The position numbers were made by a program, and so were the translations under genes. From an uncultured Planktomarina sp. (GTDB lineage: Bacteria; Pseudomonadota; Alphaproteobacteria; Rhodobacterales; Rhodobacteraceae), in the NCBI GenBank assembly GCA_913047725.1, contig CAJWTH010000007.1:1-37861 (forward strand): a stretch of 37,861 bases of DNA, in the 5' to 3' direction. A model generated the notes under the pieces. That model was not told the origin of the DNA. It did not search any database and was given only the letters and a program-made list of their open reading frames with translations. Positions 1 to 8,261 of this stretch are shown here, piece after piece. How positions within the stretch are numbered: position 1 is the stretch's first letter; each line of letters opens with the position of its first letter.

Positions 1-53
1 GCAGCCGACTTCTAATCGGCAGGTCGAGGGTTCGAATCCTTCAGGGGACGCCA
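1..53 (+). tRNA. tRNA-Arg(TCT), 3' part only (truncated by window edge)
   Basis: Anticodon stem-loop gccga-cttctaa-tcggc with anticodon TCT, T-arm gagggttcgaatccttc, encoded 3' CCA (ggggacgcca). Confidence 0.93.
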
Positions 54-189
54 TAATAACCTTTTCTCCTTAAAAACCTATATTTTTTTGTTCGCTGCTT
101 ATGTATAAATAGTACCTACAACAATTTTTATGTATCGAATAACTGGAGAATTATTTTACATTTTCCTTATTTTTATGTTTAGATAAGCT

Positions 190-381
190 TTACTCACACT
201 TGGAAATGGTGGTGGTTATACCCATTCCCGTAGTAGTATTTACTAACGGAAGGACCGTGGCTGTATCAACACACTCTTTTCCGCTTTGCGTAAGAGGGCT
301 ATACTGAAACATATAGTAAAGCATTGAGCCCCCTAATGCGATTATAAGTATTAACGACGCTATGACTTGGCCTGTAGTCAT
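190..381 (-). CDS. small single-TM hypothetical protein (63 aa)
   Basis: ORF with N-terminal hydrophobic segment VIASLILIIALGGSMLYYMF; no family recognised. Confidence 0.35.
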   Translation of the reverse strand: MTTGQVIASLILIIALGGSMLYYMFQYSPLTQSGKECVDTATVLPLVNTTTGMGITTTISKCE

Positions 382-608
382 AAGTTTGGTGTTTTGATAT
401 ACATGGTGGTCTTTCTAAAACTCAGACTTAAACAGGATGCATAAGACTAGAAAACAAAGCAAGAGATAGCTCCACAAAATAAAAATTTTAGATTCTTTTA
501 AAACTTAGTTTTTATCAAGTAGCCCTTTTAGCAAAAAATAAATTTCCTGGTGCATTGCTAGCGAGGGAGATTGCTTATTGGCAGACAGCAACTATACAAA
601 CGTGCATG

Positions 609-740
609 AAATTAATATCTAAACACTGTGTATCTTGCGAGAAGAAATACAAAGTCAAACATTTGCGCGATGGCGCGTGTGATAAATGTTTATCTACACT
701 AGTGATCAGGAAGTGGTTAAAGACCGATCAAATTAAATAA
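609..740 (+). CDS. small zinc-ribbon-like hypothetical protein (start 555 or 609)
   Basis: MKLISKHCVSCEKKYKVKHLRDGACDKCLSTLVIRKWLKTDQIK has two CxxC pairs (CVSC, CDKC). Confidence 0.4.
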   Translation, partial: KLISKHCVSCEKKYKVKHLRDGACDKCLSTLVIRKWLKTDQIK

Positions 741-791
741 TTAAAAATGCAAAAAATGAAATTAACTTTATAAGTTAGCAGCTGATTTGAC

Positions 792-1250
792 ATGGAGTAT
801 GTTTGTTATAAACTTTACCCTATGAGAGATGCAGAAAATTCATTCATTAAGCAGGTGATCTATGTATCTAAACCTGTGGGATTTGATGACAAAGCCCTAG
901 AGGGCGTCCTCGTCCAATCGAAACAAAACAATAAAAAAAACCAGATAACTGGAGCTTTGATTTGTAGATCAGATCTATACCTACAGTACTTAGAGGGCCC
1001 CCCAAACAAGATTGATTCTTTATATTCAAAGATAAAAATTGATGCTCGACACACGGACGTTAAACTTTTGGAAGACGCTAAATCCAAAAGGCGATTGTTT
1101 GCAAATTGGGAAATGAGAGGTGATCCAGTTAAGGATTGGATGTGGACACAAGAAGAAGTAGCAGATGGTGTCCTAGAAAGACTGTCGCAAAATGATGCAA
1201 TGAACATTTTTGTACAACATTCTAGGGAAATAGATCAGTTTCTATCCTAA
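792..1250 (+). CDS. BLUF-domain blue-light sensor protein (single domain)
   Basis: QVIYVSK...NNKKNQITGALICRSDLYLQYLEGPPNKIDSLYSKIKIDARHTDVKLL...RLFANWEM matches the BLUF pattern (Tyr of IYVS, Asn before ITGAL, Gln of LQ.LEGP). Confidence 0.92.
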   Translation: MEYVCYKLYPMRDAENSFIKQVIYVSKPVGFDDKALEGVLVQSKQNNKKNQITGALICRSDLYLQYLEGPPNKIDSLYSKIKIDARHTDVKLLEDAKSKRRLFANWEMRGDPVKDWMWTQEEVADGVLERLSQNDAMNIFVQHSREIDQFLS

Positions 1251-1504
1251 GGTCTTTTTAGTTTGATTTGATCGACTTGTTGCACATTTTAAAAACTTTA
1301 GCCTGAAAACTTATAATGAGTTTAATAATATCACAGATTGGTTATCGGTTACGCCAGTCGCTTTAGTCATATGTCATGTTTAAATATCCAATGGTTAGAG
1401 CCGCGTAACCAATTAGTATGAGTAAGTGAGATGTGAGAAACTCTTCAGACATGTTACCCTAAGCTCCTAAATCAATAAGTGTTTTAACAACCACATGCTA
1501 AACG

Positions 1505-2545
1505 CTAATTTTCTGGTCGTATAGTAAACCTAATTTCGTCTGTTTTAAATCCCAGTGCCTTTGGACGCCTTATCCCTGGCAGGACAGCGACATCATAGAT
1601 CTCACCCATACCCTCGATTTCCAGCATATGTTCGACGTCACCTGTGCGTAAATTTACGACATAAGCTGCACACTTTGCGCTAGTATTCTCACTTTTCAGT
1701 CGTTCATTAAGGGCAAGGCCGTTAAAGGTTTTATTATTACGGGGCTTGGATAGTCCTATGACAGCATATTCTCCAATAAACGTTAGTCCACGTGCAAAGC
1801 CTGGTAGAAAACAGACTGGCTCAAACTTACCTTTATTAACGTCAATATATCCAAATTCACCTGTCCCCGCCTGTAATATCCACAGTTTTTCACTGTATAG
1901 TCTTGGTGAATGTGGCATCGACAATCCGCCTATAACAGGTTCGCCACTTTCTACGTCGATAACTAGGCCGCCACTTGCGCGGTGATCTCTCCAACCCTCT
2001 GATAAATTTGAATTAGAGACGCAGGTTACATAGCGGGGTATGTCGTTTTGCATGGCCATACCATTTAAATGGCACCGGTCTTCGGCTGCGATGCGGTCTA
2101 TAAACGGTGGCTTCCAAACTGGTTCAAAACTAAATTTTGGCCCTAATGTAGCGAGGCAATTAAACCTAGTATTCACAAAGAGAGGGCTATTATTCTCCTT
2201 AATGTGAATATCATGAATGTCGATGTCACCCGTGGTATGACCAGACACAGGCACATACATCGCGTCGTATCCGTCCGACAAATCACCAGGATCCAAAAAG
2301 TTTTCAAACCTCCACAACTGGTAGAGGCTACTCATCCAGAGTTGGCTTCCTTTTACTGCTAGGCCCATGCAACGATTAAATGTTCGTTCAAAAATGGATA
2401 AGTCGTTCTCTTGGTTGGCCCCAACAAGAAACAGCTTGTTTGCCTGATAGGTGGTAAAAGCCAAACTGGCGTTTTGAGTAGAGAGCCAAGATGTGAATAA
2501 TCTTGAACTATTTATCTCCCACGTTGGCTTCTCTTCATCTATCAT
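1505..2545 (-). CDS. TIGR03032/DUF4915-like protein of unknown function
   Basis: 346 aa with FNRCMGLAVKGSQLWMSSLYQLWRFEN, DIDIHDIHI, FVNTRFNCLATL, HLNGMAM, SMPHSPRLYSEKLWILQAGTGEFGYID, typical of this beta-propeller-like family. Confidence 0.75.
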   Translation of the reverse strand: MIDEEKPTWEINSSRLFTSWLSTQNASLAFTTYQANKLFLVGANQENDLSIFERTFNRCMGLAVKGSQLWMSSLYQLWRFENFLDPGDLSDGYDAMYVPVSGHTTGDIDIHDIHIKENNSPLFVNTRFNCLATLGPKFSFEPVWKPPFIDRIAAEDRCHLNGMAMQNDIPRYVTCVSNSNLSEGWRDHRASGGLVIDVESGEPVIGGLSMPHSPRLYSEKLWILQAGTGEFGYIDVNKGKFEPVCFLPGFARGLTFIGEYAVIGLSKPRNNKTFNGLALNERLKSENTSAKCAAYVVNLRTGDVEHMLEIEGMGEIYDVAVLPGIRRPKALGFKTDEIRFTIRPEN

Positions 2546-2554
2546 TCTCTAAAC

Positions 2555-2908
2555 CTACTTTAATTTGATATCAAAGTGTTTTCGGACGCTCTTAACGATT
2601 TCCCACGTTCCCTTAAAGCTGGCTTCAACTACAAAGGCATCACCGGCACTCACTGTTACGGGACTTTGCCCATCAGCCGTGATTATTATTTTGCCCTCAA
2701 TTAAGTGCACGAACTCATATTCTGAATAGGTCGCATGATACGTCCCGGGGGTTGCCTCCCAATATCCTGAAATCATGCTCCCATCCTCACTGGTGTGCAT
2801 GACCCAAGTCTTCATTTCTGGGTTCCCTTTGGTGACAACCCAGCCATCTAAAATTTCTGTTATCGGTGCTACACCAGTAACATCTGCATGTTTTGAAATT
2901 GTTAACAT
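2555..2908 (-). CDS. cupin-domain (DUF861-like) protein
   Basis: MLTISKHADV...WEATPGTYHATYSEYEFVHLIEGKIIITADGQSPVTVSAGDAFVVEASFKGTWEI is cupin-like; start taken at internal ATG of the 2555..2992 ORF. Confidence 0.8.
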   Translation of the reverse strand: MLTISKHADVTGVAPITEILDGWVVTKGNPEMKTWVMHTSEDGSMISGYWEATPGTYHATYSEYEFVHLIEGKIIITADGQSPVTVSAGDAFVVEASFKGTWEIVKSVRKHFDIKLK

Positions 2909-3067
2909 TTTGAACCCTTTTGGCTTTTGGAGAATGGAAATTATTAGTTCTACAGGTTTCCAGTCACTGGTAGAGCAGGCTTTCCATCTCAATTTATTAC
3001 TGTCGTTTATATATTTTTACTTAGATAATTCCCACTACTTTTAAATATTTGAGAATACTTTTTATAG

Positions 3068-3676
3068 CTAGTCTTCGACACCCGCTGGATTGTCCACCTC
3101 GCGCCCCATGGCGGCCAGGTCAGAGTATCTGTCCCCAATGCGGTGGTGAGGGCGCCCACGAGTGGCAGCGCCTAATGCCACGACCAACTCGTCAACCGCA
3201 GGTGCATCATAGATCGAAAATTGTACCGTGAGGTAGTGTGAACGACGCCCAGTATCATGTTTATCCATTAGGGGAATTTGAATTTGCGTATTTGCAGGAC
3301 CACGTGTGTTTGTGAAACCTAAGTAGCTTTTTGCGCCAACGGCCTCGCGGTAGAAATTACCAAACTGTAAGGTATGGATCAGGGCAGAAGCGTGTTCCAC
3401 TTCGCAGCTAGTGCCGGCAATACAAGCTTTTCCATAGGCTTCAATGGCGTCGCCAGAACCTGCTAACGCAATCAGCTGATCTGATATTAACTTTCCTAAA
3501 AATGGTGCCATACGTTTAATTTCAGGAGATAAATCTTGAACAAATCCCTTCCCAAACCAAGGATTTTTTACGACAGCAGCCACACCAATCATGCGCAGCA
3601 CTGGGTTGGATGCACGCCCCCCTTCAGTGTGTATACTTTCATCAAAGGTTACAACTTTTCGCAATTCAGGAATCAT
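3068..3676 (-). CDS. amino acid synthesis family protein (AA_synth, PF06684 / DUF1185)
   Basis: MIPELRKVVTFDESIHTEGGRASNPVLRMIGVAAVVKNPWFGKGFVQDLS...GTSCEVEHASALIHTLQFGNFYREAVGAKSYLGFTNTRG. Confidence 0.85.
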   Translation of the reverse strand: MIPELRKVVTFDESIHTEGGRASNPVLRMIGVAAVVKNPWFGKGFVQDLSPEIKRMAPFLGKLISDQLIALAGSGDAIEAYGKACIAGTSCEVEHASALIHTLQFGNFYREAVGAKSYLGFTNTRGPANTQIQIPLMDKHDTGRRSHYLTVQFSIYDAPAVDELVVALGAATRGRPHHRIGDRYSDLAAMGREVDNPAGVED

Positions 3677-3688
3677 AGGGTTCTCCAG

Positions 3689-5380
3689 TTAAATTTTATA
3701 TTTCTGTTTTTGTGTGACAGTAACTTCAAGGCTAACATCTGGATTTGTACTGATGTATCGCCTCAGTGGAGTACCAGGATTTACCTCAAAACCTAACACA
3801 CGTCCAATTAAGATTAGGTGATCACCTGCATCTACTAAACGGTGCTTCACGCAGCTAAAGTTAGCCAAAGATCCCCGGATAAATGGAATATTTTTTAAAT
3901 TTACATCCCATACAGGCCCATCAAATTTTTTGTCAGAATTTTCTGTAAACCTGTCTGAAATTTCTTTTTGACCCTCTGTGAGAATATTAACTACAAAATG
4001 ATCTGTTTGGGCAAAGTTATCAAAACCTACATCAGCTTTGGCGATGCAAACCAACAGAAGGGGTGGATCAAGTGAGACAGAGGTAAAGGAATTAGAGATA
4101 AATCCGATGGGATTAATATTTGATTGGAGCGTTGTGACAACTGCCACACTGGTTGCAAAACTACTGAACGCTGCTTGAAGTGCTTGCTTAGTATCAGAAG
4201 GAATTTCTACAGAACTAGGAATAGTGTCTATAATATTATTGTCTGCACCCAGGGCAGGTGGTGCTGACAGCAGCCTGTGCTCATGCGCACTAAAGCGCAG
4301 TGGATTAGCTGCAACTGTCCAGGGTTTATGATTAGGATCTGGGTTGGGGACTGTAGCTAGCATTTTTCGCATGGCCACATGGGGATCACTTTTAATGTCG
4401 GCAATTGTATTCAGGGGACCAAAGGGAACTTTGCCACCCAGCAGTTGTGTTAAATGCTGCTTACTATAACGGCTGCTCCAGTTAGAAACGATTGCATTTA
4501 ATTCTGCAGAATTTTGAGACCGCGCGGCAAGTGTTGAAAAGCGTTCATCCTTTCCAAGGAGAGGTTGATCCATAAGCTGAGCTAACTCATACCAGAATGC
4601 ATCGTCCACAATGCCGAGTGCTACGTGACCGTCTTTGGCTGGAAATAATCCAAATGGTGCGAGAAGTGGATGCCCATTACCCTCTGGTTTTGGAACAATG
4701 CCAGTCATGTCGTGGAGGTAAACCATACGCTCGCATAGGGAGATCATCGCATCGTACATCGCTACGTCGACAAATTGACCTTGGCCAGTAGCCTCAGCCT
4801 CGCGCAAAGCGGCCATAATACCAAATGCCATCATCATGCCTGTAAATATATCGCCAACGCCAGGTCCTGTTTTGGTTGGTGTCTGCGCGTCGGAGCCGGT
4901 TATTGCCATCAATCCACCCATGGCTTGAGCGACTACATCGTATGAGGGCCATTCTGCATAGGGGCTCGTTCCAGAGCGTGGATCCCCAAAGCCCCGTATT
5001 GCTGCATAAACAAGTTTCTGGTTAATGGTGGCAAGCGTTTCATAAGACAGTCCAAGGCGCTCCATGACGCCTGGACGAAAGTTCTCGACAATTACATCTG
5101 CAGTCTCTGCAAGTTTGAGAAAACTTTCCTTTCCTTTTTTAGATTTTAAATCTAGCTGGATACTTTTTTTGCCCCTGTTCAGACTTACAAAATAACCTGC
5201 CCAATCTTGGCTGGTGTCGTCTGCATGAAATGGTCCATTGCCTCGGCTGGTATCCCCTTTGCTGGCCTCAATCTTAATGACCTCAGCACCGTGGTCGGCC
5301 AAGTGCATGGTGCAGTAAGGCCCAGATAGCATCCTACTGAGATCAAGAACTCGAAGTCCTTTAAGAATTTGCGTACTCAT
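3689..5380 (-). CDS. fusion protein: CaiB/BaiF-type CoA-transferase (aa ~1-385) + flavin reductase domain (aa ~395-560)
   Basis: N-term LKGLRVLDLSRMLSGPYCTMHLADHGAEVIKIE...ENFRPGVMERLGLSYE...GPGVGDIFTGMMMAFGIMAALREAEATGQGQFVDVAMYD (CoA-transferase III). C-term LQAAFSSFATSVAVVTTLQSNINPIGFISNSFTSVSLDPPLLLVCIAK...FVVNILTEGQKEISDRF...GDHLILIGRVLGFE (flavin reductase-like). One uninterrupted 563-aa frame. Confidence 0.92.
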   Translation of the reverse strand: MSTQILKGLRVLDLSRMLSGPYCTMHLADHGAEVIKIEASKGDTSRGNGPFHADDTSQDWAGYFVSLNRGKKSIQLDLKSKKGKESFLKLAETADVIVENFRPGVMERLGLSYETLATINQKLVYAAIRGFGDPRSGTSPYAEWPSYDVVAQAMGGLMAITGSDAQTPTKTGPGVGDIFTGMMMAFGIMAALREAEATGQGQFVDVAMYDAMISLCERMVYLHDMTGIVPKPEGNGHPLLAPFGLFPAKDGHVALGIVDDAFWYELAQLMDQPLLGKDERFSTLAARSQNSAELNAIVSNWSSRYSKQHLTQLLGGKVPFGPLNTIADIKSDPHVAMRKMLATVPNPDPNHKPWTVAANPLRFSAHEHRLLSAPPALGADNNIIDTIPSSVEIPSDTKQALQAAFSSFATSVAVVTTLQSNINPIGFISNSFTSVSLDPPLLLVCIAKADVGFDNFAQTDHFVVNILTEGQKEISDRFTENSDKKFDGPVWDVNLKNIPFIRGSLANFSCVKHRLVDAGDHLILIGRVLGFEVNPGTPLRRYISTNPDVSLEVTVTQKQKYKI

Positions 5381-6180
5381 GATGAGCGTTCCAATCCATC
5401 AAGAAATACTCGAATTGGTTTGTTTACAGCTTGGGGTTTTTCAGCCAGGGCCATATGTCTCAGGCCAGATACAATTACTGTCTTAGCACCTGGAATTTCG
5501 GCGGCAATTGCGTGGGCCATTTCGGGGCCATTACCATAGTCCTCGTCTCCTGTGATGATTAGGGCAGGGCAGGTTAGCGCTGGATTTGGTGCCACAATTT
5601 CTTTGATTCCAGTCGCAAGGACATCGTAAATAGTATGGTAAATTTCTTTCTGGTTGGCGGTAACCCAACCTCGAACCGTGTCCATTAATTTAGGATTATT
5701 AGCTCGAAATTTTTGAGTAAACCAACGCTCCAGTGCGGCTTCAACTGTTGACTGAGGCCCTAACACGCTAGCTTGCTCAACTCGTGAGATGATAGCGGCT
5801 TGCGCGGCTTCACTCCTTGTGTGTGGTGAGTGTAGGATGATTAGTGCCTGTGTTCTGTCTGAGGCGTCTTGAGCAACGCGCCGGGCTATCATGCCTCCCA
5901 GCGAAAAGCCTACGATTATTCCTTTTTCAATGCTGCAAAGATTGAGTAGTTCTACCAATTGTTTGCGGAATAGTGAGAGATTTGGTTTTGAGGGAGGGGG
6001 TGCAGACCCGCCATGACCGTAAAGGTCATAGCTAAGAATACGGTAAGAATTTTTAAGAATGGGGACCATCCACTGCCAACAGTCTTTGTTAAGCCCAAGG
6101 CCATGAACCAAAATTACAACTGGTGCACCTAGAGGCCCACTCAGTTCATATAGTGTGCCGTCTGGTGCCAATTTGGTCAC
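5377..6180 (-). CDS. alpha/beta-fold hydrolase
   Basis: VILVHGLGLNKDCWQW, nucleophile elbow GFSLGGM, GDEDYGNG acid region, C-terminal GLRHMAL; 4-nt overlaps with both neighbours. Confidence 0.9.
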   Translation of the reverse strand: MTKLAPDGTLYELSGPLGAPVVILVHGLGLNKDCWQWMVPILKNSYRILSYDLYGHGGSAPPPSKPNLSLFRKQLVELLNLCSIEKGIIVGFSLGGMIARRVAQDASDRTQALIILHSPHTRSEAAQAAIISRVEQASVLGPQSTVEAALERWFTQKFRANNPKLMDTVRGWVTANQKEIYHTIYDVLATGIKEIVAPNPALTCPALIITGDEDYGNGPEMAHAIAAEIPGAKTVIVSGLRHMALAEKPQAVNKPIRVFLDGLERSS

Positions 6181-6578
6181 TTAGCGTCTCCCAATGGACG
6201 ATAGGCCATTACCTCGACTTCAACTCGAGCGTCTACTAACAAATCACTAACAACAGCTGACCGTGTTGGGGGCTCATGAGGGAAATACTCACCGTAGATT
6301 TCATTGAACCCAGGAAAGTCGGCTCGCTCTCGGAGCCACACCATCGCCTTTACGACATCATCGCGCGTACATCCTGCCTGAGAAAGTGTTTCCGTAATAT
6401 CATCAAGTACAGCGCGGGTTTGTTCTTTTACGGTCCCATCGGTCATTGGAACGCCACCCCGCATTGGAATTTGGCCAGTTAAAAATACAAAATCACCTGC
6501 ACGAATAGCTCTGGACAAAGATAAAGTTCGCCCATTGATTTCTAGTGGCCCGCCAATGACTTGCTTTTTATTGACCAT
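6177..6578 (-). CDS. RidA-family (YjgF/YER057c/UK114) protein
   Basis: ALSRAIRAGDFVFLTGQIPMRGG...TVKEQTRAVLDDITETLSQAGCTRDDVVKAMVWL...FNEIYGEYFP..PPTRSAVVSDLLVDARVEVEVMAYRP. Start at internal ATG preceded by GGGGGA. Confidence 0.9.
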   Translation of the reverse strand: MVNKKQVIGGPLEINGRTLSLSRAIRAGDFVFLTGQIPMRGGVPMTDGTVKEQTRAVLDDITETLSQAGCTRDDVVKAMVWLRERADFPGFNEIYGEYFPHEPPTRSAVVSDLLVDARVEVEVMAYRPLGDAK

Positions 6579-6591
6579 TTTTGGGTCCCCC

Positions 6592-6643
6592 TTTTCGCCA
6601 ACGTGCCCTGATTGCGCTGAGACACTTTGGGATTTTTCGCCAA
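6592..6643. promoter_or_regulatory. direct repeat pair TTTTCGCCAA in divergent intergenic region (candidate operator)
   Basis: TTTTCGCCAA at 6592-6601 and 6634-6643 (minus-strand TTGGCGAAAA), 42 bp apart, between the RidA and ALDH start codons. Confidence 0.4.
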
Positions 6644-6718
6644 TATGTGTCGCTTTTTCCCGAACGCTAATAGCCAAAGCGGCTTTGAATGGGAATCAAG
6701 AGATTGGGGGCTTTTGCA

Positions 6719-8200
6719 GTGGCTGAAATTACAAACTACCAAATGTTAATCGACGGTGATTGGGTAGACGCATCAGATGGAGGCGTATTTGATAGCGTGA
6801 ACCCAACTACAGGTGACGTCTGGAGCCGTGTTCCAGCGGCAACTGAAGCGGATGTGAACAGAGCTGTTGCGTCTGCTCATCATGCATTCAGTGAGGGCCC
6901 ATGGTCAAAGCTAACTCCAACTGAACGGGGAAAGTGCTTGCGCAAATTGGGAGACCTACTTGCTGAGCAGTCCGAAAATTTGGGGCGTATAGAGTCGATT
7001 GATACTGGCAAAATGCTGAAGGAAACCCGTTGGCAAGCAAAGTACATTGCAGAATTCTTTCACTTTTTTGCTGGCTGCGCGGATAAGGTCAGTGGTGAGA
7101 CACTACCGATTGATAAACCTGATATGTTTGTCTTTACCAAGCGAGAACCGCTCGGAGTGGTAGCAGCAGTCGTACCGTGGAATTCGCAACTTTTCTTAGT
7201 TGCTGTCAAAATTGGTCCCGCTTTGGCGGCAGGGAACACGGTGGTACTCAAAGCTTCTGAACACGCCAGTGCTGCGATGTTGGAGTTTGGAAAGTTAATT
7301 GAAGCAGCGGGCATTCCAGCAGGTGTGGTTAACATCGTCACGGGTCATGGTGAACCTTGTGGGCGGGCGTTGACCTCGCATCCTAATGTTGCTCGGGTAT
7401 CATTTACTGGGGGACCCAATGCCGCGCGTCACGTTCTTGAAAATGTTAAACGTAACTTTGCGGAGGTGTCTCTGGAGCTTGGAGGAAAATCTCCGTTCAT
7501 AGTATTTGATGACGCCAATATTGAAAGTGCTGTGAATGCATCAATTGCGGGTATTTTTGGTGCCACTGGACAAAGCTGCGTGGCTGGATCGCGACTGTAT
7601 TTACACGAAGATATTGCGGAAGAATTCCTTGACAGAATGCTAGCGCTCACGCGCCAGATTGTTATTGGTGATCCGCTGGAAGAAGAAACCCAGATGGGTC
7701 CACTATGTACTACTGGCCAATTAGAAAATATTGAGCGCGAGGTAGCTCATGCAAAGGTGGAGGGCGCTAAGATACTCGCGGGTGGCAGGCAACCGGCAGA
7801 TAAATTGGGCTTGTTCTATGAGCCCACAATAATTGAATGTCCAAACCAGGATTTGCGTATTGTGGATACTGAGCTTTTTGGGCCTGTTCTGTGTGTCCAG
7901 CGCTTCAAAACTGAGGAGGAAGTACTTGCCCTTGCCAATGATACTGAACATGGGCTGGCTGCAGGAATTTTCACCCAAAATTCAGCACGTTCGCTTAGAA
8001 TGGCCAATTTAATAAGGGCGGGCATTGTGTGGGTCAACACTTACCGCGTCGTCTCTCCCATAGCGGAGTTTGGTGGAGTAAAAGGGTCTGGGTATGGCCG
8101 CGAAAGTGGATTTCAAGCGATCTATGACTACACTAGGCCGAAGACGATTTGGATGAATACGTCTGACGAACCAATGTCAAACCCATTCGTGATGCGGTGA
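6719..8200 (+). CDS. aldehyde dehydrogenase family protein
   Basis: YQMLIDGDWVDASDGGVFDSVNPTTGDVW, VVPWNSQ, FTGGPNAARHV, VSLELGGKSPFIV, GQSCVAGSR. GTG at 6719 has GGGGG upstream; the ORF track starts at 6689. Confidence 0.93.
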   Translation: MAEITNYQMLIDGDWVDASDGGVFDSVNPTTGDVWSRVPAATEADVNRAVASAHHAFSEGPWSKLTPTERGKCLRKLGDLLAEQSENLGRIESIDTGKMLKETRWQAKYIAEFFHFFAGCADKVSGETLPIDKPDMFVFTKREPLGVVAAVVPWNSQLFLVAVKIGPALAAGNTVVLKASEHASAAMLEFGKLIEAAGIPAGVVNIVTGHGEPCGRALTSHPNVARVSFTGGPNAARHVLENVKRNFAEVSLELGGKSPFIVFDDANIESAVNASIAGIFGATGQSCVAGSRLYLHEDIAEEFLDRMLALTRQIVIGDPLEEETQMGPLCTTGQLENIEREVAHAKVEGAKILAGGRQPADKLGLFYEPTIIECPNQDLRIVDTELFGPVLCVQRFKTEEEVLALANDTEHGLAAGIFTQNSARSLRMANLIRAGIVWVNTYRVVSPIAEFGGVKGSGYGRESGFQAIYDYTRPKTIWMNTSDEPMSNPFVMR

Positions 8201-8261
8201 TGGGCAAGGTCTATTTTGGAATGCCGCGGATGCGTCGTAATACTTAAGGGAGAAAACTGAA

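Noticed and set aside
860-1207. 115-aa minus-strand ORF opposite the BLUF gene
   Set aside because: Antisense shadow of a strongly supported BLUF CDS; serine/leucine-rich with no family signature.
1347-1410. 8-bp inverted repeat GGTTACGC (1347-1354) / GCGTAACC (1403-1410) in the gap after the BLUF gene
   Set aside because: Arms are 48 bp apart, with no T-tract or recognisable site; too weak to call a functional element.
6178-6677. Longer RidA ORF with N-terminal extension (MAISVREKATHIGEKSQSVSAQSGHVGEKGDPK)
   Set aside because: The extension lacks RidA homology, and a strong GGGGGA ribosome-binding site precedes the internal ATG at 6578; the repeated GEK reflects the DNA repeat rather than a protein motif.
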